Below, one piece after another: positions 43,312 through 52,147 of a stretch of 64,000 nt of DNA. Where the stretch lies: contig WRLH01000003.1 in NCBI GenBank assembly GCA_009777715.1, forward strand, positions 1 through 64,000, given 5' to 3'. The stretch's first letter is position 1, and every line of letters starts with the position of its first letter. Made by a program: the position numbers and the translations under genes. The stretch comes from Lachnospiraceae bacterium. Lineage in GTDB: Bacteria > Bacillota > Clostridia > Lachnospirales > Lachnospiraceae. The notes under the pieces are model-generated. The model made no database searches, was not told the DNA's origin, and was given only the letters and a program-made list of their open reading frames with translations.

Positions 43312-44340
43312 ATGAAAACAATATTCATTGTTGATGACAGCAATACCAACCTCATGGCGGCCAAAACTGTTCTTGACGGCACTTACAAAGCCCTCGCCCT
43401 AACCAGTGCCGAAAGAATGTTCAAGCTGGCCGAAAAAATTATTCCCGACTTAATTCTGCTTGACGTTGAAATGCCGGAAATGAGCGGTTTTGAAGCCCTT
43501 AAAATCTTAAAAGAGCATGAAAACCAAAAACTGCGCGAGGTCCCGGTCATTTTCCTGACTTCAATGAATGATACTGAAAGCGAAACCCAAGGATTTTCTT
43601 TAGGGGCAATCGATTTCATTAATAAACCCTTTTCTCCCCCGGTCCTGCTTAAGCGGATTGAAAGCCACATCGAAACTGACAAGCTGATCAAAAAAGCCCA
43701 GCAATCTTTGCGTAAAGTCCACAATGCGACCGTCCACGTCATTGCGAATGTCGTTGAACGCCGCGACCAAATCACCGGAGGCCATATTGAAAGAGTCCAG
43801 GGATATCTAGAAATCCTAATTAAAGAATTGGTAAAATCTGGAATTTATGCCGAAGAAATCTCGAAGTGGGACATGGATCTTTTGATTCCGTCAGCCCAGC
43901 TCCATGACGTAGGCAAAATCGTTGTCAGTGACGCGATCCTTAATAAACCCGCCAAGCTTACCGATGAGGAATTTGCCCAGATAAAACAGCATTGCGTTGA
44001 GGGCGAGGCAATTGTTGATGAAATCATTAACAATTCTGAAATGGACGGCTTTCTTTCCCACGCCAAGATGTTTGCCGGATATCACCACGAAAAGTGGAAC
44101 GGGACCGGTTATCCCCATGGCTTAAAAGGCGAGGATATTCCGCTCCAAGGGCGGATTATGGCCATTGCTGATGTTTATGATGCCTTAGTTTCCGAGCGTC
44201 CGTACAAAAAGCCTTTTACCCATGATGAAGCGGTTGAGATTATCAAAAAAGACAGCGGCACACATTTTGACCCCAATATAGTTGAGGCATTTTTGAATGT
44301 TGCTGATGATTTTTGGGTGATGGCGCTTAATTATCAGTAA
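43312..44340 (+). CDS. Response regulator with HD-GYP domain (c-di-GMP phosphodiesterase type)
   Basis: The 342-residue protein has a receiver domain (residues 1-120) with IVDDSN at the start, phospho-acceptor in LILLDVEMPEMSG near residue 52 and lysine in FINKPFSPP near 104. An HD-GYP domain follows (about 140-335) with HDVGKIVVSD, GYHHEKWNGTGYPHGL and ADVYDALVSERPYKK. HD-GYP enzymes hydrolyse cyclic di-GMP, and the GYP residues are intact. It is preceded by a tandem leader repeat and lies upstream of a lipid kinase and a hybrid histidine kinase that could phosphorylate it. Confidence 0.93.
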   Translation: MKTIFIVDDSNTNLMAAKTVLDGTYKALALTSAERMFKLAEKIIPDLILLDVEMPEMSGFEALKILKEHENQKLREVPVIFLTSMNDTESETQGFSLGAIDFINKPFSPPVLLKRIESHIETDKLIKKAQQSLRKVHNATVHVIANVVERRDQITGGHIERVQGYLEILIKELVKSGIYAEEISKWDMDLLIPSAQLHDVGKIVVSDAILNKPAKLTDEEFAQIKQHCVEGEAIVDEIINNSEMDGFLSHAKMFAGYHHEKWNGTGYPHGLKGEDIPLQGRIMAIADVYDALVSERPYKKPFTHDEAVEIIKKDSGTHFDPNIVEAFLNVADDFWVMALNYQ

Positions 44341-44344
44341 AAAA

Positions 44345-44398
44345 TCGAATCATAGATTCGATTCGAATCATAGACTCGATTCATAGATTCGGATTTTT
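44345..44398 (+). repeat. Short repeats/possible terminator after the HD-GYP gene
   Basis: CGAATCATAGATTCG (44346-44360) and two near copies follow in tandem, each able to fold on itself, and the last is followed by GGATTTTTATTT. This may end the HD-GYP transcript on the plus strand. Confidence 0.5.
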
Positions 44399-44426
44399 AT
44401 TTAAATACTAAAGCTTTTGGAGTAAT

Positions 44427-45470
44427 ATGAAACATTTATTTGTGATAAATCCCCGCTCGTTTGTTGCAACCGGCGGCTGCCAAAATATCATTGCAGAAAT
44501 CGCCAGCTGCTTTTCTTCCGAAGAATCCAGTGATTACAAAGTGCATATCTCCCGGTATGCCCGCGATGCAATCGCTATTGTCCATCATTTTATTGCTGCT
44601 TATCCGGCCGATGAAACCGTCCGGATCTATGCGGTTGGCGGTGACGGCATCCTTTTTGAGTGCTTAAATGGAATGGTTGATTTCCCTAACGCCGAATTAA
44701 CAAGCATCCCTTATGGGAATGCCAATGATTTTGCGCGTGTCTTCGGTGAGGGAAACCATGATAAATTCCGCGACATCAAAAGCCTTTTAAACGCTCCGTC
44801 CCGGCCGATTGACATTATCCATTGCGGCTCGAACTATGCGCTAAATGGAATGAGCGTTGGCATTATTGGCCAGACAATCATTTATGCAAACAATATTTTC
44901 CCCCATATCCCGCCGAAATTACTCCGCCGCTTTATCGGCCAAGCTTATACATTAAGCGGAGTATTTGCCGCGATGAAAACCAAAGTAGTCAAGCAGGTTT
45001 ATGAGCTTTTAATTGATGGCGAAGATTTTTCCGGCCAGATTTGCAATATCCATATCCAAAATTCAGCCGTTAACGGCGGGTCTTTAACCCCAAGCCCTTA
45101 TGCCAAACCAAACGATGGCATCTTAAATGTGCTTTTAGCCAAAATCCCTAATGCCTTTGAGGTCTCAAGGACAATTGGCGACTATAATAAGGGCCATTTT
45201 GAAAAGCATGATTATTACGAACACCACCTTGCAAGGGTCATAGAAATAAAAAGCGAGGAAATATTAAGTGTCGAAATCGATGGCGAGGGTTTTTATGCCA
45301 GCGAGCTAAAAATCGAAATTATCCCTAATGGAATCAAAGTAGTCGTTCCGGCGGAACTTGATTTTGCGGATTATTCCCATCGGTCTTGGAATGAGGTGGC
45401 CAGCCAGCCCACCTTTGGCTTATTTAAATATGAAGAAGATGATGAAAATGAAGAAAATGAAAGGCATTAA
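44427..45470 (+). CDS. Diacylglycerol/sphingosine kinase-like lipid kinase
   Basis: The 347-residue protein has the DAGK catalytic pattern: AVGGDGILFECLNGMVD near residue 71, then PYGNANDFARVFGE near 97, and a C-terminal half with SVEIDGEG typical of DgkB/YegS-type kinases. It would phosphorylate a lipid such as diacylglycerol at the membrane face. GGDGI replaces the usual GGDGT. It has TTTGGAGTAAT before ATG and is followed immediately by the hybrid kinase gene. Confidence 0.88.
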   Translation: MKHLFVINPRSFVATGGCQNIIAEIASCFSSEESSDYKVHISRYARDAIAIVHHFIAAYPADETVRIYAVGGDGILFECLNGMVDFPNAELTSIPYGNANDFARVFGEGNHDKFRDIKSLLNAPSRPIDIIHCGSNYALNGMSVGIIGQTIIYANNIFPHIPPKLLRRFIGQAYTLSGVFAAMKTKVVKQVYELLIDGEDFSGQICNIHIQNSAVNGGSLTPSPYAKPNDGILNVLLAKIPNAFEVSRTIGDYNKGHFEKHDYYEHHLARVIEIKSEEILSVEIDGEGFYASELKIEIIPNGIKVVVPAELDFADYSHRSWNEVASQPTFGLFKYEEDDENEENERH

Positions 45471-45477
45471 TACTAGC

Positions 45478-48219
45478 ATGAAGAGAAAACGCCGAATTGA
45501 AACGAAAAAGGCACGCCGCTTAAGAAGAATATGGACAACAGCGTCTGTTGTCATTTTCTCTTTATATATTTTTATGGTCATCCTTGACGCATTCTGGGGC
45601 ACAGGAAGCATGGACAGTGTCCGGTTAAGCGTAATGGGCGGAGTCCCCTTGATAATCTTCGTGGTCTTTGCCCTTAACATCACCAGCGGAATAGGGTATA
45701 AGCCGCTTTATATCGGGCTTTTTAGCCAAACTGCTTTTCTTTTCATCGGGATCATGACCCAAAGGCTTAACAGCTATTTCTTCATCTTATTATTGATAAG
45801 CGGGATCTTTGCCCTGACCAAGCTGCTTCGGCAAATGGTGATTTTTATTATTGTCGGGGCGATTGTCAATATCCTTTACATGATTTATTTTGTCCCCATT
45901 CTGTCCGAAATCGACAGTTATATATTCTTCCTGCAATTTTTAATGACCTTATTTGGATCTTTGATTTTTATTATCCAGACCTATTATGTGACCAAAAAAG
46001 AAGGGCATTCCGGCCGGGCGTTGCAAGCTTTTTCATCTTTTTTGCGCAGCACGCCCAACTATACCGTCATTACTGACTTAACTAGCCGCGTCCGCTATAT
46101 TTCCGAACCATTAGCAAAATTCGCGCAATTTTCGACCCAGGAGCTTGCGGTTGGAAAGCCGCTGCTTGACTTATTTTCTGATAAAGAATTAAAGCTGATG
46201 TTTGCGTCAATTTTTGATTCGGACGGCTTTACCGAAAAAATTGTGACCTTAAATGTTGGTGAGGGGCAAAAGCATTATAAGGTCATTACTGACAATTTGG
46301 ACGGCGATGTTGACGGCTTATTTATTGACATCTCCGACATAACGCCGCTCATCAATTCGCAAATGGAAGCCGAAATAGCCAATAAAGCCAAGTCGCAGTT
46401 CCTTGCGGCAATGTCCCACGAAATCCGGACGCCAATGAATGCCATCATCGGCATTTCACGGATTCAGCTTAATAAGCCGGATATCCCGCCCGAATATGCC
46501 GAAGCCTTTGAAAAGCTATACGAATCGGGCAATAGCCTCCTTGGCATTATTAATGATATCCTTGATATCTCAAAAATCGAAGCCGGAAAAATGGTCATTA
46601 CTGATGCCGAATATGACCTGCCCAGCCTGATTCATGATACTGTCCAGCTTAATATGATAAGAATTGGCTCAAAACCGATTAACTTCATCTTAAAAGCTGA
46701 TGAAAATCTGCCGTCACGGCTTATCGGCGATGAGCTTCGGATCAAGCAAATCCTTAGCAATATTATTTCAAACGCCATCAAATATACTGACGAGGGCCAT
46801 GTTTCCTTGGCGGTCAGCCATCTTAATTTGCCCAAAACCAACCAGGTTGTGCTGCGCTTTGTTATTGAAGATACCGGGCAAGGCATGAAGCCGGAAGATT
46901 TTGCCCGCCTATTTACAGAATATTCGCGCTTTAATATCGAATCAAACCAGTATGTTGAGGGAACAGGCCTTGGGCTTAGCATTGCCAACAATCTTGCCAA
47001 GCTGATGGACGGCACAATCGAAGCCAAAAGTGAATATCAAAAAGGCAGTGCCTTTACCGTTACGATTAGGCAGAAAGCGGTCGAATGCGACGTTTTCGGC
47101 CCGGAGCTGGCTCTTCGCCTTAACAGCTTCAAATTCAAGGGCAGCAATACATCGAACCTAAAGCTGGTTTACTCGCCAATGCCTTATGGCAAAGTGCTTG
47201 TTGTTGATGATGTCTATTCAAATCTTTATGTTGCCGAGGGGCTTTTAGCCCTTTACCAGCTGAATATCGAAACAGCCATCAGCGGTTTTGATACCCTGGA
47301 TTTGGTTAATGCCGGAAATACCTATGATATTATCTTTATGGACCATATGATGCCCAAAATGGACGGCATCGAAACGACCCAGAAGCTTCGCGAACTAGGT
47401 TATGACGCGCCAATTGTGGCTTTAACCGCCAATGCGATTGTTGGCAACGACAAGATGTTTAAGGAAAATGGTTTTGACGACTTTATCCCGAAACCAATTG
47501 ATATAAAGCAGCTAAACAAAATCCTCAATAAATGGATTCGGGACAAATACCCCGAAGAAGCCGCAAATCATGAACCGAAAACCGGAGAGCCTAAAATAGC
47601 TGGCGCGGGTGCTAACGCAGGGGCTGGCGCAGGGGCTAGCGCAGGGGCTGGCGCAGGGGCTAGCGCAGGGGCTGGCGCAGGTGCTAACGCGATGGTTAAT
47701 AGCCAGAAGTTGTTAGAGATTTTCCGCCAGGATGCCCTAGCCGCAATCCCAGTTCTTCATGAGTCAAAAGATAATGACCTAAAACTCTTTACGATTACTG
47801 TCCATGCCATGAAGGCAGCCTTGGCGAACATCGGCGAGGATAATCTTTCAAAGCTGGCGGCCGAACTTGAAAATGCCGGGCGTGACGGTGATAAGGACTA
47901 TATTCTTGCCCATTTTGCTAATTTCATCGAGAGCCTTACAGAAATAGCGGAAAATCTAAAAACTGATGATATAAGCCAAGATGACAGCAATATAATTGAA
48001 GATATTGTTTTGCTTAAGGATCAGCTTTCAGTAATCACAGCTGCTTGTGAAAACTATGATGATGCTTCCATATATGAGGCCCTTAATACCCTTAATGAAA
48101 AGCAATGGAAAAGTAAAACCAAAGAAACCTTGTCCGAGATATATAATACCATTTTCTTCAGCAGCGACTTTGATAAAGCGGCGGAGCTAGCCGATGAAAC
48201 GCTTAATCGTCTCGCTTGA
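45478..48219 (+). CDS. Hybrid sensor histidine kinase with receiver and HPt domains
   Basis: The protein is 913 residues from ATG 45478; in-frame starts further upstream overlap the lipid kinase gene and lack better ribosome sites, so the start is unsure. Order: about six membrane helices (18-170), PAS-like domain (~185-290), HisKA with phospho-histidine in MSHEIRTPMNAIIG near 311, ATPase domain with EDTGQGM and GTGLGLSIANNL, receiver with VVDD and FMDHMMPKMDG (~570-690), a Gly-Ala linker (~705-740), and an HPt domain with VHAMKAALANIG near 775. This is a complete phosphorelay in one chain. It probably pairs with the HD-GYP regulator. It overlaps the tail of recX. Confidence 0.93.
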   Translation: MKRKRRIETKKARRLRRIWTTASVVIFSLYIFMVILDAFWGTGSMDSVRLSVMGGVPLIIFVVFALNITSGIGYKPLYIGLFSQTAFLFIGIMTQRLNSYFFILLLISGIFALTKLLRQMVIFIIVGAIVNILYMIYFVPILSEIDSYIFFLQFLMTLFGSLIFIIQTYYVTKKEGHSGRALQAFSSFLRSTPNYTVITDLTSRVRYISEPLAKFAQFSTQELAVGKPLLDLFSDKELKLMFASIFDSDGFTEKIVTLNVGEGQKHYKVITDNLDGDVDGLFIDISDITPLINSQMEAEIANKAKSQFLAAMSHEIRTPMNAIIGISRIQLNKPDIPPEYAEAFEKLYESGNSLLGIINDILDISKIEAGKMVITDAEYDLPSLIHDTVQLNMIRIGSKPINFILKADENLPSRLIGDELRIKQILSNIISNAIKYTDEGHVSLAVSHLNLPKTNQVVLRFVIEDTGQGMKPEDFARLFTEYSRFNIESNQYVEGTGLGLSIANNLAKLMDGTIEAKSEYQKGSAFTVTIRQKAVECDVFGPELALRLNSFKFKGSNTSNLKLVYSPMPYGKVLVVDDVYSNLYVAEGLLALYQLNIETAISGFDTLDLVNAGNTYDIIFMDHMMPKMDGIETTQKLRELGYDAPIVALTANAIVGNDKMFKENGFDDFIPKPIDIKQLNKILNKWIRDKYPEEAANHEPKTGEPKIAGAGANAGAGAGASAGAGAGASAGAGAGANAMVNSQKLLEIFRQDALAAIPVLHESKDNDLKLFTITVHAMKAALANIGEDNLSKLAAELENAGRDGDKDYILAHFANFIESLTEIAENLKTDDISQDDSNIIEDIVLLKDQLSVITAACENYDDASIYEALNTLNEKQWKSKTKETLSEIYNTIFFSSDFDKAAELADETLNRLA
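47606..47690. repeat. In-frame 24-bp minisatellite in the hybrid kinase gene
   Basis: GGGGCTGGCGCA/GGGGCTAGCGCA units alternate and encode a (GAGA/GASA) linker of about 30 residues between the receiver and HPt domains. The frame is preserved; unit number is likely to vary. Confidence 0.85.
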
Positions 48220-48345
48220 ATAGCCTTTGCGGAAAAGAAAAGCAAAAATGCGCCGTTTTTCTTTTAGGTCAGCGGTATCTGTGTTGATTTTCTTTTTCTC
48301 CAGCCACCTTAGGATCTGCTCATTTTCGATTTCATTCAATATCCG
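48187..48345 (-). pseudogene. Out-of-frame C-terminal part of RecX
   Basis: After the recX stop at 48332, another minus-strand frame continues with NEIENEQILRW, LEKKKINTDTADLKEKRRIF and AFLFRKGYSSETIKRFIG, then TAG at 48187-48189. This matches the last helices of RecX. A near-duplication of about ten bases (ATTGAATGAA/ATCGAAAATGA) at the junction explains the shift. Its last 33 bases overlap the 3' end of the convergent hybrid kinase gene. Confidence 0.75.
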
Positions 48346-48817
48346 CAAGATCTGCAAGATTTGCTCCGGCTATTTCTGAATAAATAACACCTGTTATTTC
48401 TGATGGGATGCCCCTTTTAAATAAATCCTGGCGGATTCGGTTCTGGCTTTTGTCCCGGAAATGATAATCAATATAGTTCCTTGCATATTGCTCATCGTCA
48501 ATGTATTTTTGTGCTTTAAGGTATTCGATTGTTTCATCAATAATAGCAGGGGGATATTCGCCCTTAGAAAGCTTGTCACGCAGTTGCTTTTCGGTATAGG
48601 AGCGGTCTTTTAATAAGTAAAAACTCCGCATTTTTGCTCTTCTGGGCAAAAGATTGGCGGTAATCTCATTAAATGACGCAAGCGAAAGCTCATTGCCAAC
48701 CGCGATATCAAAGAGACTTAATTCGCCTTTGTAAAGCACAAAGGCGAATTCTTCATCTACATAAATCCGGTAACGTGATTTGGCATTAGGAATCGTGATG
48801 ATGTCGGTAATTGTCAT
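48332..48817 (-). CDS. recX: Regulatory protein RecX, truncated by a frameshift
   Basis: RecX binds RecA filaments and limits their activity. The readable frame gives 161 residues from ATG 48817 (a GTG lies five codons upstream), with FAFVLYKGELSLFDIAVG-like strands, then ARNYIDYHFRDKSQNRIRQDLFKRGIP, the three-helix repeats of the family. RecX is usually about 200 residues or more; the missing end is found in another frame at 48187-48345. It starts 15 bases after recA. Sequencing error or real loss cannot be told apart here. Confidence 0.85.
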   Translation of the reverse strand: MTITDIITIPNAKSRYRIYVDEEFAFVLYKGELSLFDIAVGNELSLASFNEITANLLPRRAKMRSFYLLKDRSYTEKQLRDKLSKGEYPPAIIDETIEYLKAQKYIDDEQYARNYIDYHFRDKSQNRIRQDLFKRGIPSEITGVIYSEIAGANLADLADIE

Positions 48818-48832
48818 AATATTTATTTCCAC

Positions 48833-49903
48833 TTATTTTGCTTTTGGCGGCTCTTTTACTTTCGGCTCTTTAGCCTGCTCTTTTGCCTTTTCTTCTTTTG
48901 CGATTCCGCCGGATAAGCCGTAGTGCGATCTCACTTTTGACTCAATTTCGCTTAAAATATCCTGGTTATCCTTAAGGAATTGCTTGGCATTCTCGCGGCC
49001 TTGCCCAATTTTGTTCGTTTCGTAGGAGTACCATGCTCCGCCCTTTTGGACGACATTACAGCTAGCGGCAAGGTCTAAGACGTCACCAACTTTTGAAATT
49101 CCCTCACCAAAAACAATGTCAAACTCGGCTTCTTTAAACGGCGGGGCGATTTTGTTTTTGACTACCTTTACTTTGGTACGGTTGCCGACAACGTCACCGC
49201 TATGCTTAAGGGCTTCAACCCGGCGGACATCAAGACGGACCGATGAATAAAACTTAAGCGCCCGCCCGCCTGTTGTAGTCTCCGGGCTTCCGAACATGAC
49301 CCCGATTTTCTCCCGGAGCTGGTTAATAAAGATAACGGTGCAATTCGACTTCGAGATGACTGCGGTCAGCTTGCGCAGGGCCTGGGACATCAAGCGGGCC
49401 TGTGAACCCATTTGGAAGTCGCCCATGTCGCCGTCTATCTCTGCCCTGGGAACTAACGCGGCGACCGAGTCAACCACAACGAGGTCAATTGCTCCTGAGC
49501 GGACCATTGTCTCAGCGATTTCCAAGCCCTGTTCGCCAGTATCAGGCTGTGATATGTATAGATTCTCAATATCAACGCCGATATTCTGCGCATAAACAGG
49601 GTCAAGGGCGTGTTCAGCGTCAATAAAGCCAGCTATCCCGCCCTTTTTCTGGACTTCGGCAATCATATGCAAGGTAACTGTTGTTTTTCCGCTTGACTCT
49701 GGGCCATATATCTCGATAATCCGGCCGCGGGGAATCCCGCCAAGCCCTAAGGCAAGGTCAAGGCTAAGTGACCCGGTTGGGAATGTCTCAACGTTCATCT
49801 GGGCGGTTGGGTCTCCCAGCTTCATCACTGCCCCTTTTCCGAACTGCTTTTCTATTTGGCCAATTGCCGCCTCAAGGGCTTTTAGTTTTTCATTTTTATC
49901 CAT
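48833..49903 (-). CDS. recA: Recombinase RecA
   Basis: RecA pairs homologous DNA strands and triggers LexA self-cleavage. The 356-residue protein has GPESSGKTT (Walker A, near 66), [22 protein letters not shown] (Walker B and loop L1), [22 protein letters not shown] (loop L2) and a Lys/Glu/Pro-rich tail. The start was set at ATG 49903 with AAAGGA six bases upstream; a GTG five codons earlier is less suitable. An SOS-type promoter lies upstream, and recX follows directly. Confidence 0.98.
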   Translation of the reverse strand: MDKNEKLKALEAAIGQIEKQFGKGAVMKLGDPTAQMNVETFPTGSLSLDLALGLGGIPRGRIIEIYGPESSGKTTVTLHMIAEVQKKGGIAGFIDAEHALDPVYAQNIGVDIENLYISQPDTGEQGLEIAETMVRSGAIDLVVVDSVAALVPRAEIDGDMGDFQMGSQARLMSQALRKLTAVISKSNCTVIFINQLREKIGVMFGSPETTTGGRALKFYSSVRLDVRRVEALKHSGDVVGNRTKVKVVKNKIAPPFKEAEFDIVFGEGISKVGDVLDLAASCNVVQKGGAWYSYETNKIGQGRENAKQFLKDNQDILSEIESKVRSHYGLSGGIAKEEKAKEQAKEPKVKEPPKAK

Positions 49904-49929
49904 TTTCATTCCTTTCACAAATAGGGTGT

Positions 49930-49976
49930 GAACACTTGTTCTATTACAATATAAAACAAACGTTCGACTTTGTCAA
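49930..49976 (-). promoter_or_regulatory. recA promoter with two SOS (LexA) boxes
   Basis: TTGACA (49971-49976) and TATATT (49948-49953) are 17 bases apart on the minus strand. CGAACGTTTGTTT (49954-49966) fills the spacer, and GAACAAGTGTTC (49930-49941), a perfect GAAC-N4-GTTC palindrome, lies after the -10. Both match the Gram-positive LexA consensus, so recA should be induced by DNA damage. Confidence 0.85.
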
Positions 49977-50114
49977 CATTTATTTTTTATAATCGTAAAT
50001 AATCTTTTATATCCTAATTTGTCCTAATTCAATGGGGTATATCCAGAATCTCAAAGGCGTTATCAGCTCCGCCTATTTTAATTTAGCATAGATGGGGATA
50101 AAATGCAAGGGGGA

Positions 50115-50429
50115 TTATGATTCTTGTAAAACCGAACTAATATCTCTGCCGCTGTATAAAATACGGATTACTTGGACATATTTTCCCGCAATAAGGTAAA
50201 AGCCGCTGTAATTCCCGATATTTATCCTGCGGGGACCTTTGCTTTTCCAAGGCTCTTCGTGATAAAGCGAAAATTTCTCTGGCATATAACTAAGGGATTT
50301 TAATCCGGCTATTATCCGCTCTTTGATATTTTTGGCAATCCCCGGCTCTAACAGGGTGAAGGCAATATATTCATAAATACCGCGTAAATCCACTTTTGCC
50401 TCTTCTGTAAGTTGTACTTTATAAGTCAT
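50115..50429 (-). CDS. RelE/ParE-family toxin
   Basis: The 104-residue protein starts YKVQLTEEAKVDLRGIYEYIAFTL and ends with RRINIGNYSGFYLIAGKYVQVIRILYSGRD, the pattern of the ParE/RelE plasmid-stabilisation superfamily. It overlaps the antitoxin gene by four bases (ATGA). It may poison either DNA gyrase (ParE-like) or ribosome-bound mRNA (RelE-like); the sequence does not decide. No usual RelE catalytic set was recognised. Confidence 0.85.
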   Translation of the reverse strand: MTYKVQLTEEAKVDLRGIYEYIAFTLLEPGIAKNIKERIIAGLKSLSYMPEKFSLYHEEPWKSKGPRRINIGNYSGFYLIAGKYVQVIRILYSGRDISSVLQES

Positions 50430-50731
50430 ACGCCGTAATCCCTTTGCATTTCAGAAACTACGTCATCAATATCATGGAGGCATCCGGCGGCAACATCGGC
50501 ATAGCCTTTTTCCAACTCTGCGTTTAAGGCTTCGGCATTCATCGCGCCGATTGCAACAGGCTCCCGGGTTGGTATTTTCATTTCAAACGGAATGCCCCTT
50601 TGCATAATGATTTGGCGTAAGAATAAGCCGATTGCATTGGACATGGGAATGCCCAACTGATTTAAAACATACTCTGCCTGTTCTTTTATGTCTGGCTCAA
50701 CACGAGCAAAAACGTTGGCTGTTCTTTGCAT
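50426..50731 (-). CDS. RelB/DinJ-family antitoxin
   Basis: The 101-residue protein begins MQRTANVFARVEPDIKEQAEYVLNQLGIPMSNAIGLF, a ribbon-helix-helix DNA-binding start of the RelB/DinJ type, followed by GIPFEMKIP and an acidic tail for toxin binding. The start was set at ATG 50731 behind TTAGGAG; the frame extends upstream without a ribosome site. It probably represses its own operon. Confidence 0.88.
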   Translation of the reverse strand: MQRTANVFARVEPDIKEQAEYVLNQLGIPMSNAIGLFLRQIIMQRGIPFEMKIPTREPVAIGAMNAEALNAELEKGYADVAAGCLHDIDDVVSEMQRDYGV

Positions 50732-50952
50732 ATAATGACTCCTAAGAAAAATATTTACTCTTATTATATGCGATTGTATTGCGATATGCAAGTATAAATT
50801 TTCAAGCCCTAAGCAACAAGTCATAGCTTTAGTAAAAACCAGCCAGCAAAAAAGGGACTGCCCAGCGGCGGCCCCCCGAAAGAATTACAGACACGCATTT
50901 GTGCCGTCATTCTTTGGTTTCTGATAATGTAACAGCGTTTAAAGACAATATT

Positions 50953-51213
50953 TTAGATTTTATTCACAGCACAAGCCAAACGAGAAATCTTGCGTGAAGA
51001 GGTGTTCTTGTGGTAAACACCCTTACTCGTGGCTTTGCCAATTGCTTTGGTCGCAAAAATTAATGCTTTAGCTGCAGCTTCTTTATCGTTAGCTTCAATA
51101 GCGGCGTACACTTTCTTGATAGAAGTTTTTACTCCGGATTTGATGGCTTTATTGCGAGCAGCTTTAGTCTGGTTAACTAAAATTCTCTTTTTCGCAGATT
51201 TGATATTGGCCAA
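50953..51213 (-). CDS. rpsT: Ribosomal protein S20
   Basis: S20 binds 16S rRNA in the 30S subunit. The 86-residue, very basic protein (ANIKSAKKRILVNQTKAARNKAIKS) is of normal length and ends with KGVYHKNTSSRKISRLACAVNKI. It starts at TTG behind GGAGGTAAAGGAC, which fits weak, regulated initiation known for S20. It has a strong promoter at 51258-51286. In many Clostridia gpr lies close by; here gpr is 42 kb away. Confidence 0.96.
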   Translation of the reverse strand: MANIKSAKKRILVNQTKAARNKAIKSGVKTSIKKVYAAIEANDKEAAAKALIFATKAIGKATSKGVYHKNTSSRKISRLACAVNKI

Positions 51214-51257
51214 GTCCTTTACCTCCTGTAATAATCCATAAACAACACACGTAGTAC

Positions 51258-51286
51258 AGTTTAATTGAAAATCAATCTTGTGTCAA
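51258..51286 (-). promoter_or_regulatory. Promoter of rpsT
   Basis: TTGACA (51281-51286) and TAAACT (51258-51263), 17 bases apart on the minus strand. Confidence 0.7.
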
Positions 51287-51417
51287 TACTTATTTCTGTT
51301 TTTACATAAAAAATCTGCATAAATTTTTTTCAATTCATTTAGCACTCTGTTAAAGCGTGGTTTTACAAAGCAAATCGAGCTTGGCTAATTTAAATCCGCT
51401 TATCGAAAGCTGTTGCT

Positions 51418-52098
51418 TTAGCGTCCGTCACGCTCACTAATTTCAGCTTTCACATCTGATAAGCTAAGCTCGCTCAAGCGGGAGTCTTGGTAGATTGCCG
51501 AAGATAAAGATGTTATTGTGCCGCTTGCTTCATTATAATAAAATCGTCCTTGCGGCCCGCCCAAAATCATGTAAGTTGAATCTTCGTTAAGCTTAGCAAA
51601 AATCATCCAGACTTCCCCGGCTTTTAATAATGGGTCATCAAAAATGGCCATTTCTCCGGCTTTACCCGTCATAAGGATTTCAATATCCTTTTTTTCATCA
51701 GAGATAATGCCATCTAGCACCCTCGCCGAGAACACAGTAAGCGGTATGCGGTGGGAATCTTCCTTGCTTTGCTCGAAACCATGAGGCACAATGACCCGAT
51801 GGCTTGCTTCGCCAATTATCTCAACAATGCCAATAAAATCACTTTCTCTTGCCAGCTCCGAAATGTTTTGATAGCCTTTCGCCCAGCTTGCGCTTACTAG
51901 CACCCCACTATCAAGACCATCATTTACGGTAATTGCCGGGTCGATATGGTTAAAATCTTCATCATTTATAAGGCTGCCAGCATTTATACCTAACTCGCCC
52001 TCATAATTACTGCACGCAGAAAGCCATATCATAGCCCAAGCAGTAGCAATCATCATCTTGATAAAATATATTTTCTTTGCAATGACATTTTTATTCAT
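51418..52098 (-). CDS. Secreted lipoprotein of unknown function
   Basis: The 226-residue precursor has a hydrophobic signal ending in WLSACSNYEG (lipobox cysteine near residue 30). The mature part has a repeated beta-strand character: DFIGIVEIIGEASHR, SARVLDGIISDEKKDIEILMTGKAG and LLKAGEVWMIFAKLNEDSTYMILGGPQGRFY. This pattern resembles small surface beta-barrel proteins common in Firmicutes, but no named family is certain. No strong ribosome site is seen. Confidence 0.6.
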   Translation of the reverse strand: MNKNVIAKKIYFIKMMIATAWAMIWLSACSNYEGELGINAGSLINDEDFNHIDPAITVNDGLDSGVLVSASWAKGYQNISELARESDFIGIVEIIGEASHRVIVPHGFEQSKEDSHRIPLTVFSARVLDGIISDEKKDIEILMTGKAGEMAIFDDPLLKAGEVWMIFAKLNEDSTYMILGGPQGRFYYNEASGTITSLSSAIYQDSRLSELSLSDVKAEISERDGR

Positions 52099-52147
52099 CT
52101 GCTTAAATTTTTAACAGAATCCAATAATATTGTCAAGGGGAAATCGC

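Noticed and set aside
43073-43315. Open frame running through the tandem leader units
   Set aside because: The frame starts inside the promoter, the repeats are defined by hairpins and -10 boxes, and the single copy at 27.3 kb does not keep an equivalent start and frame.
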